From positions 248,001-312,000 of the forward strand of contig JAJIRX010000555.1 of NCBI GenBank assembly GCA_023853785.1: a stretch of 64,000 nucleotides of DNA, given 5' to 3'. The stretch is from Psilocybe azurescens (lineage: Eukaryota > Basidiomycota > Agaricomycetes > Agaricales > Agrocybaceae). The translations under genes were made by a program, and so were the position numbers. Positions within the stretch are counted from its first letter, which is position 1. Each line of letters begins with the position of its first letter. The notes under the pieces were generated by a model. The model searched no databases. It was not told where the DNA came from and worked only from the letters and a program-made list of their open reading frames with translations. Shown one piece after another: positions 1 to 10,588 of this stretch.

Positions 1-798
1 CGCTGCAAACTTCGCAGATGAAGCTGCCAAAAAGCAATTCTGGTCGCACTTCGCTGGTGCGCGTCACTGTTCCACTAATGCTCATCAACGTTCCTATCTT
101 ATCCGTTCTTAACTCGCGAATTCCAGAAACAAGAGGAAGGTGATAAAATGCAACGTTGAATTCCCTTGATTGCAGGTTGGCAGAGTCAGTCGTGGCTGCA
201 GTGGGATTGATCTTGAGGTATTCTGGCTCGAATTCCGTCACTAGATTGAGAAGAGCCCGTCGAATGTAGGGCAGAAATCTGTAATATTGTTTTTGAATGG
301 CATCTGCGAGAACATCGTCCCTTTCAAGTAGATGGCCAAAATCGACGTAAAGTGTGGTGAGTTCGTATTCACGCATTGTGTGAATTTGTTCGATGTATAT
401 CAGTTCCCCCTCCGCGTCGGCGCCGTCAGACCCTGGAGTAGCAGCCAACGCGATCTCCTCTGTGAACCTGATATATATTATAGTTAGTACTATGGATGTT
501 CACGGATGGAGAGAATCATTCACGTTTTTAAAAACGTCTCAAAGCTCTCTGCGACGCTCTCTCCAACAGCATCTTTCACCATAGGCACATCCCCGTTCGT
601 TTGTCTCGTCCTTTTGCGTCTTCTTCCATCTGTACCTTCTCCATTGTCTTCTTCTGCTTCGTCAACTCGCATTGCGAGAGCATCAGCAATTGGCCGACGA
701 GGTGATCCGCCATTCATGGATGGAATGTGGTCTGGGGCACTGCTGGGAGGTAATGAAGAGAGCATAGCAAGAGGGGAGGATGGGCCGCCTGAATCCAT
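1..798 (-). CDS. MCM6: MCM6 replicative helicase subunit, N-terminal part (runs off the left edge)
   Basis: This is the amino-terminal third of a minichromosome maintenance protein; MCM6 is one of six subunits of the MCM2-7 helicase that unwinds DNA at replication forks. The ATG is at 798. Exon 1 encodes about 91 residues, acidic and basic, ending ETFLK. An intron at 523-468 has a GTGAAT donor, an ACTAAC branch site and a CAG acceptor. Exon 2 reads through base 1 and contains the MCM N-terminal fold, with FYHLP and then IGTLMSISGTVTRTSEVRPE, the hallmark around the OB domain; the spacing and the LPYIRRAL segment fit MCM6 rather than another paralogue. The zinc finger begins at the window edge (CEVC) and the AAA+ domain lies outside. 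It is divergent from the phosphatase gene at 1001. Family assignment is firm; the exact paralogue is very likely. Confidence 0.92.
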
Positions 799-819
799 GG
801 TTATAATCAGGATGTAACG

Positions 820-890
820 TCGCCGACGCGCTTTGAAGGTGAGGGTGTAATGAATGTTACGCGACGACAGGAAAATTGGATTCGCGCCCC
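820..890. promoter_or_regulatory. Divergent promoter with MBF/E2F-like GCGC sites
   Basis: About 200 bp separate the MCM6 start (798, minus) from the phosphatase start (1001, plus). Three sites resembling G1/S elements lie within 70 bp: GACGCG at 825-830, ACGCGA at 859-864 and TTCGCGCC at 881-888. Fungal MBF binds ACGCGT-like sites and E2F binds TTTSGCGC, and MCM genes are classic targets of such factors. The sites are seen directly; their use is inferred. Confidence 0.45.
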
Positions 891-1000
891 GAGTTTAGGG
901 CAGGCGTTTTCGTGTGCGTGACGCCATTTAGTCACTAAATTCCCTCGTTAATTACTGGTGGTCACCCATCTGTACCCCTCCCCTCTCACACTCCTCGCCC

Positions 1001-2134
1001 ATGCACGATCTTGACCCTCTCGACCCTGCATATGTACAAGATGTGCTCTCCAAACCTCCTTTTATTACCATTCCCGGTGTTATAAACGTCAGAGACCTTG
1101 GTCATTATCCTTCCACGGAAAAGGGCCTGGTTACCAGAGCTGGTTTTCTCTTTCGCTCTGCAGAACTATCTGGTATCACAGATGAGGGTATGTCCGGGTC
1201 ACAGTCCATGGAAATTTTTCTCATCGATCCGCTAGGAAAGGCTAAACTGAAGGAACTCGGAGTCACGAAAGTCTTTGATCTTCGCTCTGACACAGAAATA
1301 CGGAAGTACAACACCCCATTACCTCAAATCGATGGCGTCAAAGTCATACATATCCCAGTGTTCCAAACAGCAGACTATAGCCCGGAGATGATGGCCAAGT
1401 ACGTACGTGATGATACTTTCCCGGTCTCTTCTACCACCCGGCTAACGCATGTGATTGCCTTCCATAGGAGATATCAACTGTATGCAAGTGGAAAGACCGA
1501 GGTGCGCATCGCCTGAGAACATTGCACCCAATTTATATTAACTGGATTTTGAAATGGATTAGGCTTTCTTGGAATTGTACTCCCAAATTCTTGACAATGG
1601 AGGACACGCTTTTGGGACCATCCTACGACATGTACGAGACAAACCAGACGAAGGTTGTCTCTTTCACTGCACCGCTGGCAAAGATCGAACTGGTATAATG
1701 GCCGCCATCTTTCTCAAGGTATCTCGATACAGTCAATGGGTTAGCAGTTACTGATAGGTCTATTGAAGCTAGCTGGCGTGGAAGATGAGCTGATTTCGCG
1801 TGATTATGCGCTTACGCGTGTGGGTAGGGAACCTGCCAGAGAGATGATCATGGCTAGACTTTCCAAGGAACCTCTGTTTGCCTCGAATAACGAAGCAGCC
1901 CTTAATATGTTTACCTGCCGGTGAGGATTTTTACAACTTTTACAACTTTTCAAGTTTTTGACATGAATGCGACACCTGTGCAAAAGTCATGAAACTATGC
2001 AGGCCTTCCTCCAGCATTTTGACGAAAAGTACGGTGGGGCCGTAGCGTATCTCAAGAATTATGTTGGCTTTTCCGACGAGGAGATATCAACAATCAGAAG
2101 GAACATCCTAATACCCGGTTTACCACGACTATGA
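1001..2134 (+). CDS. Tyrosine/serine phosphatase of the Y_phosphatase3 family
   Basis: Six exons (1001-1187, 1236-1398, 1468-1501, 1563-1718, 1769-1920, 1987-2134) join in frame to 279 residues. The signature is HCTAGKDRTG at about residues 162-171, the CX5R loop whose cysteine forms the phospho-enzyme and whose arginine binds phosphate. Upstream are INVRDLG and FRSAELS, then FDLRSDTEI, all typical of the fungal protein-tyrosine/serine phosphatases related to bacterial PtpA/LipA-type enzymes. The C-terminal helical part contains YVGFSDEEI near the end, as in family members. There is no signal peptide, so it is probably cytosolic. The substrate cannot be read from sequence; phosphotyrosine or phosphoinositides are known for relatives. 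All splice sites are GT-AG. Confidence 0.88.
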
Positions 2135-2301
2135 TAGATACTTAACTTAATTCAAATCATCGTGGTGTAAGCCCTCAATTTATCCAGACATGCGCAGTAG
2201 CACAAATTATCCATACGCAAGGGTAAATATAGATCATACGCGCAAGGTGAACAGAACAGATCCATGAACCCAAAAATGGAATAAAAGTGCATACAGCGAT
2301 G

Positions 2302-5300
2302 CTATTTGCGATTCAGCTCTGGCGGCCGTCGCTGTTTCTGGGCAAGAGTCAACGCCGCCGCCGGACTCAAATTAGGTGGCAAATTAGTTACATTATTTGA
2401 ACCCATTAGGCTGGTCAATCCACCGGGCCCCCGAGCTTTAGGGTTTAACGGGGACAATGCTCCTCCTCTGGAAGGAGCGGGAGGCATCGGGACAATGTTT
2501 GGCATTGAGACTTCACCTGTTACCCTTCTTCGCATTGGCGGCCTAGTACCAGGGGGGAACTGCTTTGCCGACCTTCTCTGAAGTTTCGCTTATCCTATCT
2601 TCTGGTAAGCCTGTTATTGGTGAATTGTCGTTTCCTAATGCTTGTCTCCGCGCCTTTTCGTGTTTGGCTTGCACTGAGCGGAAATGAAGAAGAAGTTCTT
2701 GCCACTTTACATCATCACGCCCCATTTTTGACCGACTAGCGAGGGGTCCAACATTACTGTTGTTAATCATTGAGTACATCCCTTATAGTTACGTTCAGTT
2801 AGATGCTCACGACTTGGGGGCAACTTGCAAAAACCCCGCAGAGTTTACCGCGTTGAGTCGATTGCGTAGCGAGACGAAGGCTGAACTTTGTGGCAATAGC
2901 ATCAAAATGCCATAAAGACACTTAAAAGGTATGGATGTCGGTCTGGCTCCAAAAGTTGTAAACGGATATCTAGAAAAGTTGTCAGTGATAATTTTTAATA
3001 AATTTTCGCGGATCCTACATGTAAAGACGGGGGATTCGATTAGTTGGACAAGTTTATCGACTTGGACGAGCATAGGAACAGTGATTTCGAGGTCGGCGCT
3101 AACATATGGTCTCAGTACGACTTCATAATCATGGTCGAATGACTTACAAAATGTACAAGAGATTCGAAGCATGTTCATAAGCTTGGGCCAAGAGGCAGAG
3201 TGAGAAAACTGACACGGCATTGTGACACCACGACCTGTAGAGAGTGGTGAACAATGCCTGTCCTTCTTGCTGGACATAGTTCGCAGTCGTGAGAGAATGG
3301 AAACAAAGTAAACGAACAATACAACTGACCCTTGTTTCGACGCTCTTTAATCTCTTTCTGAAATCTGCTAGTTCGGGAGATGTTATCAGGATGATGTTCA
3401 ATTTCTGCACGATAACGCTCGCAAATTCAAGGTCCTGCAAAAGATAATTAATCAAAGCTCAGCAAAAAATTGATATCGAAACCTACATCTTCTTTCTCAA
3501 TTATCTCTGCGAAAGTACGATATATTTTCTCTGTGTTAAGATTCAAACACAGTTGTCGAATAATAAGGCTTCCTCGTGTCTCTAGAAGGCGCCTATCAGT
3601 ACTGAAGAGCTCAAGCAAATTCATCATGAAAGCTTTAAAATATGTCTCTTCTGAGCTTGATGAGATTTGGGCTAAAAGTTGCAGGTCGTGTTTGATGACC
3701 TACAGAATGGTTGGGGATAATTGGAAGATATTTAGAAAAACAGTACGAACTTCTTCAGAGCTGTCTGACAGAGTTTTCAGTAAAGCTGGGAAAGTACCGT
3801 CATCCATGGCTAGAATCTGAGTCTAATGTCAAATCAGTAATACGGCTAGGAGTAGAGCTACATACCTTCTTTGGAGCCTTCTGATGTAGCATGATGAGCC
3901 ATTTAAGAGCTGCTACCCGTGTCTCTTCGAACTCGCTCAGGAATTGTACGGTGAGTTCGTTAACTGTCGCTTGATAGTCAAATGGATCAACCTCCTCTGG
4001 CACTGACGGATTCTCTAAATTGCTGTTGACACCCGAATGACTGATAAAAGAAACAGGAGAGTGTGGCCGGCTGACAGTAATTGGAAGTATTTCGGCAGGA
4101 CCTGCTCGAGGGGTCAAAGTAGGGTCAGCATTGCTAGCTCGTCCTCGTGTTGATTGTTGGGGTTGATTAGAATCAAGAGCCAATTCAGGGGAAGAGGTTT
4201 CTCTAGAGGCTTGAGAGCTAAGCGTCGATTGCCGTGAATTTGTAGCGTTGGATGTCGATGTCGATGTCGTTGCTACAGGTTCTGGGGATCTTGGTGTTCT
4301 AGTTGATGGGTTAGCTTTGTCTGCAGGAGGTGGTCTGAATGGAGGAGGTTCTTGAGGTGATGGAAGTTTTTGAATCACGTTTAGGAGGAGTTTATTTGTG
4401 CGGATTGCTGCGGATTGAATCATCACAACATGATGGGCAAGATTTGGGAGAATAGCTGGGATCAGGCGAGGAGTAAATGGAACCATTACTTCGTGTGCAA
4501 AGACCAAAAACTCTGCAAGCCATCTCAAAGCTGTCGATTGCTGGATTTCATCGTCTGGGAAACATCCATGATTTATTATACACCAGCTATAGGATCGACC
4601 TGACTTACGTTCACTATCTAATTGTTGAATAAGAATTTCGATGATAGCAGCATAATCGACTTTGACTCCCTGACCAGGCATCCAAGCTGAAGATTGAGAT
4701 AGTCAGTTACATTCTTTTCGATTGGTTGAGATTTCAAACCTCCAACATCTCGATCGTCCATGTCCAAGTCGTCATCCACACCTCCAGGCTGGCTACTGTG
4801 AACTGATCGGTGTTCATCATTTTCTAACATATACAACGCACGCTCCGCATTTTCACGTGTAAGATCTGGGAGTTTATCGCCATCTACTTCTATTTTGCGT
4901 ACAGACTCGGTCGGTGTTTTCGATTTTGCCTGTTGATCAAGTTGACGAGAGACGAAGGTAACGTCACGAAGTTCACGCAGAAAATCGGCCAGTAAGTTTT
5001 CAGTGGCAACTCTTACATCCTCCGTTGGGTCTGAAAGATATTTTCTGTTGTTACCGGTCAGGATATTTAACCCCCTGGATATGAAACATGGCTTACAGTA
5101 GGCCGTCCAGAAATTCCGGAAGATAAGTTATAAGTTCCAATTCAGGAACCGAGTCAAGGACGCTAATCCATGAGACAAGGTAGCTTCTTGTGAAGGGACT
5201 GACAACGTAGATTCGCTCGCGAAGAAGTGGAATAAAATGGGCAAGGGAAAATGCCTTCTTGACATTGACGTCGCCCGGAGAACAATCAGGTAGGGGAACC

Positions 5301-5964
5301 AGAACGCCTGGCAGTTCTTCGCGTTCGTCGCGGACCTTCTCAGTTTCTGGGTAGAGTGGAATGTACACTGAAGCGGACTCGGCCACGATATCTTTCAGGA
5401 GGCGATCTAGTAATTCAGCACCGTTCTTAACTGATAGCTCAGAATCCGCCGCAAGCTTGGAAATAATGAACGAACGCAAATAAAATCCGCTGTGCTGAAA
5501 CGCACCTTGCTCAGTGCATCGAAAATGTCGTTGAAATACACTAGAACCTCTCCTTTCGAAACCTTCGCGATATTATACAAACACTCTGCTGAAAAGTATC
5601 GTATTCTGTTCTCCGGGTCCACAAAACAGTCCAGCAAAGGTCCAACAAACTTTTCCATGTACGGAGCAACGTCTACCCCCAGTGCGATTGCGGTCCCGGC
5701 CAGGCCAATAAGTCCTCCATTCCTGATGTGTAAAGGATTCGAGGTGTTGTTGAACATGTCAACCAACTGGTCAATGATCTGGCTGATACGTTTTTGCTCT
5801 CCTTGCTGTGAGCATTCTCGTATTTGCCTAGAGTCGTATAATTACAGGACGACCCAGACAAGAAGATATATTACATACCTCTCGAGTTCGAGTGCAGCAG
5901 CCTTCCGCTTCTCGTATATCTTGTCTATGAGCTGCCTCGATACGGCGGTGTCTATGCAAGACAT
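2302..5964 (-). CDS. VAC14: VAC14, scaffold of the PI3P 5-kinase (Fab1/PIKfyve) complex; two apparent frameshifts
   Basis: VAC14 is a HEAT-repeat scaffold that holds the Fab1 lipid kinase and the Fig4 phosphatase on the vacuole to make PI(3,5)P2. Thirteen exons give about 1,010 residues. The start at 5964 opens [20 protein letters not shown]; later blocks include [52 protein letters not shown] and the highly conserved [21 protein letters not shown] Ser/Thr/Pro-rich insert lies near the middle (about 4050-4370). Introns are 49-60 nt. Two positions break the frame. Near 2925-2935 one base appears to be missing in a run before [16 protein letters not shown]. Near 2581-2590 the frame changes before [15 protein letters not shown]. 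Both downstream frames are clearly coding, so an assembly error is more likely than decay. If read literally, a 72-nt intron and an early stop would be needed. Confidence 0.9.
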
Positions 5965-6188
5965 GAGCCCCTTTCTGGTTCAATAGACTATTGTGCATAC
6001 CCATTTCTGGCGCGTCGGGAGAGTCAAGATGGACGTAGCATGAACACTAAGTCGGGGCCAAGATTGTTGGAGCATGCTTCCGTGACCCGAACTCAGCTTA
6101 AACGCGACATGCAGTCAGGGTGGCTATGCTAGGTTTCCTTATTAGTACCCACCAGGCCAACTTCTTGTTCAGCTTATTGTCAACCAAC

Positions 6189-8063
6189 ATGGTCCTACAG
6201 ACTATCCTTCCTTTGGGGCTACTCTTAATCACTCCCTTCTCTCCAAGCTTACTCAAGGACAATCTATGTTCCTCCAATAATTACTTTGGAAATTACCGAG
6301 ATGGTGGGCTCCTTTATAGTGTTCTAACCGTTCCCGAGCCGGATACAGGCTGCATGGACTTTTGGGAATCACGAATGACCTCCGCGCATTATGCAGAGAT
6401 TCCAGAACCAGGAAATCAGCTAGTCTGGCTTGAGAAAAATGCCGTAGATGACAGGCTACAGGTCAACGTGCCAAAGGACAGTTCCGTTCTGGAAGAATTC
6501 TTACTTTCTTTGGAATCACTCTCGACCTATGAAGATCAAGAAGTCCTCTCCTTCGGAAACAATAGGCCTTCCTCCCACAAGCTTCATTACCATACCTCGA
6601 CGGCTGCCCTTATCTCGATAGACGCGAAAAAGGCCAGAGTTATCGATACTCTATTACCCCCTTCTGGAAATCAACACTACTCCCGGCAACCCCTGTTGAC
6701 TACGTACCTGTTCCTGACACTGCTATTGGGACTGTGAAGGATATATTGGCCCAATTGAAATTTGACCCCGTTGTGGCATCTGTTGTCAACAACATCTCGA
6801 TACCCCAAATCAAGAATGACGTACGTTTCCTCACTGGCGAAGATCAGAAATCCGGCATCATCTCTCGACACTCTTTTTCTGACGGTGCACTGGTTGCTGC
6901 TCAATGGTTGAAAGATCGTGTTGAGGATACTGGCGCCAGCTGCAAATTAGTACCGTTTTTAGCTGGGTTTGCACCCAACGTTATCTGGTGAGTTCTTCTT
7001 GACTGTAGTGTGCCATTTAAACTAAAGTCTGCGGTTATATTCAAGCCGTTACACTGCAATCAAAGACACCACTGCTACTGTACTGATAAGTGGACACTAC
7101 GATAGCCGCGGCTCGTTTGGGAACGTTCGTGCTCCCGGAGGAGACGATGATGGGTCCGGGACAACTGGAGTCCTATCCATTGCTAGGACAATCAAACGTA
7201 AAGATGTCAAATTCCATAGCAATGTGGAACTCGCATTCTTTGCAGGAGAAGAACAGGAGTTTACTTGGCTCACGAGCATATGCCCGTGAGTATACTTATA
7301 TGATTGACACTATCTTTATGCACGACTAAGTCTTTTTTTAAAAGGTGAATTACGCGCCGCTGGTGCAAATCTGACATTGATGGTCCAGGCTGATATGACC
7401 GCGTATAGAGCACTTGGTGAACCTCTCCAACTTGGCCTTCCAGACCTGTCAGTCGAATTCCTTGGTATTCCTCCCCGCAATGATCTTTATTTTCAATGTA
7501 GCATTGGAACGCCTGAAGTTACGCAATTAGTCGCAAATATCTCCGCAATATATAGTCCAGAACTTCACATTGGATATACCCCAGTACGTCACAAAAGTCT
7601 ATTGTTTGGGAAGCTGCCTGACAATTTATCTTATTTTTTGTATTAGGCCTGTTGCAGTGATCATCAGGTTTTTTTTATACTACCACCGGAGTTTCAAAAC
7701 CCTGACCATAATACTGCGCCAGTCATTCCACGAACAGGGCTTCCCTGCAACTCAGGTCTTTGAGCGCGCAGGCCCAAGTAAGTTATATCATTAATGCAAC
7801 GTTTGATGTGCTTATGCTCTTATAGTTGCGGATCCTATGTACCACAACAGTGGTGAGTTAATCTCATTTTATGTCCTCGTGGCAAAGTCTCAACAATAAA
7901 ATAGGCGACTTAAGTGACAGGGAAGGTTATGATTTTGATCAGTTATTTGCCATCGCAAAAGTTCAGGTCAGTCTATCCTTTCGGTTCACGCTTCTTATGC
8001 ACAGGAATCTAAGTGTACGGTTAGTTTGCCACGATTCTGCATACTGCAGGGTTTGAACTTTAG
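6189..8063 (+). CDS. Secreted M28 zinc aminopeptidase; two apparent frameshifts
   Basis: M28 enzymes remove N-terminal residues using two zinc ions. The chosen ATG (6189, context AACATGG) gives a hydrophobic leader MVLQTILPLGLLLITPF, a credible signal peptide; an in-frame ATG at 6126 is less likely. Metal ligands are visible in order: H-Y-D in SGHYDSRGSFG, the Asp of DDDGSGTTG, the Glu pair in FFAGEEQ, the Asp in MVQADM and the His in CCSDHQS. The gene has about nine exons with short GT-AG introns and ends HTAGFEL at 8063. The frame breaks at 6657-6661, a C5 run where six Cs would restore the conserved PFWKSTLLPATP stretch, and at about 7252-7262, where one surplus base precedes SLLGSRAYARE. 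It is convergent with the chitinase gene. Probably a functional extracellular protease with assembly errors, though a recent pseudogene cannot be excluded. Confidence 0.85.
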
Positions 8064-8304
8064 CCAAGTTCGATACTGCCCCTGTGCTTGACGGAGTTAA
8101 GTAGAGGCAAGATTTTGTATCTGCACGAGACGATTTTTCGTGATCTGTAGCTTATATAACGGTCTGTTCGGCATTTGATACCCTCAGTGACGACAGAAGC
8201 GATAATTAAGAGTGGTAGGCGGACACCACCGACAAATCATTTGTTCATCTGACCTCTCCAAAAATGGTTTTGCTATATTTGTGTGGATCAATTGCCACCT
8301 TAGG

Positions 8305-9867
8305 TCATGTTCTAAACCCGGCGGCCTTTCTAATCGAATCCAACAGAATGTCGTTGAAATCACCTCCAGTTTCCCATGTCGCGAAGCCTCGAAGATTGGC
8401 GTCTCGTATATAACTGCCTTTCGCAGCAAACGACTGAATGGACAAAATTAATTAATTAACGATTTATAACCTACATCGAAGGTGGGACGAACCTGTGCGT
8501 TATCAAAAGACACCATGATCTCACTCGTTGCGTTGTAAGCATATGGCTGATGTAGAATCTTCAGTCAAGGAGTACATGATAATCATGGTCGACACTCACT
8601 GTTTGGCTGCATGAATCAAATCTGAAAGCTATACCATCGTTGGGTGTGCCATCAGCTTTCAGGTATCCTTGGGCGATCATACCCCAGAAATCAACATCCC
8701 CTCCAGGAGCTTGAGCATTCCCGCATTCGTCTATTCCAGCACCATCATCCCAAGCGTCGCCTACAGGAGGGGCAGAAGCATCGAACGGAGGAAATGCTGC
8801 AAGTTGTGATACGGATCCCTTCACAAATGCATCTGCCTGAGCCACCTTAAAAGAGTGCCCATATGCGGCAACACCGAGCACAATCTGGTGGAGAGGAATG
8901 CCTGCCTTATTCCATTTCTGTACCGCGGAGACGGCCGAACCATCTTGGTTTTCTGCTGAAGCGCAAGTGTCGTTCAGTGGTGCATTGGGGCCCACAGACG
9001 CGCTCCACGGTCCCCAGATATCGTAGTTCATGATGGCTATGTAATCTAGCACCTTAGCGAACCCGGAAACATCAGCAAGAGGGTTGCCATCGGGTCCGAT
9101 AAATGGCACCGTAGCCACTGCAGCGGAAATAATTATTTTGGACCCCAAGGGATCTTTGCGGAGCTCCTGCAAGAAGGAGAGAAAGTGTGCTGTGTCGTTG
9201 GGGCTGATTGCATTGCAGCCAATCCCTTGGTTTGCTGGAGACTCCCAACTGCAAAGCAATTAGCGCTTTGGATGTCGCCCGATGACTCCAAAGACCTACT
9301 CAAAATCAATACCATCGAGACTGTATTTCCTCGCAAGACCGACCACAGTTTTCACGAACGCGGTCCGATTTTCTGCCGACCCGACATTAGTGGAAAATCC
9401 TCTTGAACCTGTCCACCCTCCGATTGACACTAGTGCTTTCACACCCTGAAATTACTTGTGAGTGGCTGCCTACATAAACGTTGTACGACATTCTCACATG
9501 TTTGTGAGCTTCTGCGACGAATTGCGGAAGAAGACCTGGGTTCGAGCCGCTCAGATCAAGAACTTCGACATCTGAGGTGGTTTCCCTGCGATGCGCATGT
9601 CAGTGTTGATAAAGGATTCAGATACTCGGGCAACTAGAAAATATGGAACACTTACGCGAATGAATAAGTCAGATGGGTGTATTTTGACCAACTCACTTCT
9701 GAGAGTGGGAAGCCTGGGGTTGAATCCGCATGCCATCCTGCATACCAAGCCGAAGCAACCTTTGGTTCGCCATGGTCGATAATAGAGTTTATGTCTAGCA
9801 GACAGTATGTTTCAGGAACAAAGAGGGAAATCAAACCCAGTGCAACTATGGGTGATGTGCTGTACAT
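8305..9867 (-). CDS. Secreted GH18 endochitinase
   Basis: The start at 9867 opens a signal peptide (MYSTSPIVALGLISLF). Six exons assemble to about 410 residues. The substrate-lining VSIGGWTGSRGFS precedes the catalytic DGIDFDWE (DxxDxDxE), which is created exactly by splicing at 9311/9250 and whose last Glu is the acid/base. MNYDIWGPW and a C-terminal GFATWETGGDFND block complete a family 18 (class V) barrel. It hydrolyses beta-1,4-linked GlcNAc in chitin, for nutrition, wall remodelling or mycoparasitism. All introns found are GT-AG with phases that preserve the frame, and no frameshift was seen. No carbohydrate-binding module follows the catalytic domain. A TATA-like element lies about 70 nt upstream of the ATG. 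Confidence 0.93.
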
Positions 9868-10588
9868 CCTAGCTGCGGGATGTTCGATGTCAAAATGCCA
9901 CTAGTTCACTTTCGAGAGGCTGACGCAAACCGTCCCATTTATAATGTCGATGACCTACATAAATAAACGAGTCCATGTGCAACCGAAGCACACTGAGGAG
10001 CGGATGACCATCGCGAAAGTGGGTAGCAGGCGAGTAACAGGCGAGTAACAAAGAGGCTTCCAGAACTGAATTAGAACGTTCAATCAACTGTTGCATCATC
10101 TTACGTTGTTGGGTTCCTCGTACTATGTAGTTATTTGTTCTTCCCATCCAGAGGATCCGCCGACGTTTCACTAACATTAGAAGAAAGAGCTTAAATAATC
10201 GTTGGTTGCCATATAAGTTATAATATAAGCCATGTCATCTGCCCTGCCCCACGCCCAGGAGTGCCTCGTGAGTACTAACACTAATGCATTAGTATGCATA
10301 GGGGCAAGAATCATTCTAGCGTCTGGATAAATATGATGCGCGAGATGAAGCTTCTACTGTATAACTTGTTTTATGCAAGATCGTTGACCTAGCTTATCTC
10401 CGAGCATCTTCCGGTTTCAAAAACCTGGCTTGTTCAATGTGCATGACGACAACGTATCTCCAACTGATTTACCTATAGCAATTTGAATACAGCAGTAAGA
10501 AGAAAAAAACTCTTTGCCAATAGCCGATTCCAAGCCCATGAATCCCACGAAACGAGATAATAGTACTTTGTGAAAGAGAGGATAGCCC
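9868..10588. other. Intergenic: chitinase promoter and transporter 3' flank
   Basis: No coding potential was recognised beyond the TATA-like site. The longest open frame, on the minus strand at about 9890-10177, lacks any known motif and overlaps the promoter, so it was not called. A short direct repeat (gagtaacag...gcgagtaaca) occurs near 10028-10050. Confidence 0.5.
9937..9943 (-). promoter_or_regulatory. TATA box of the chitinase gene
   Basis: On the minus strand this reads TATAAAT, about 70 nt upstream of the chitinase ATG at 9867, a normal distance for a TATA box plus a short leader. Confidence 0.5.
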
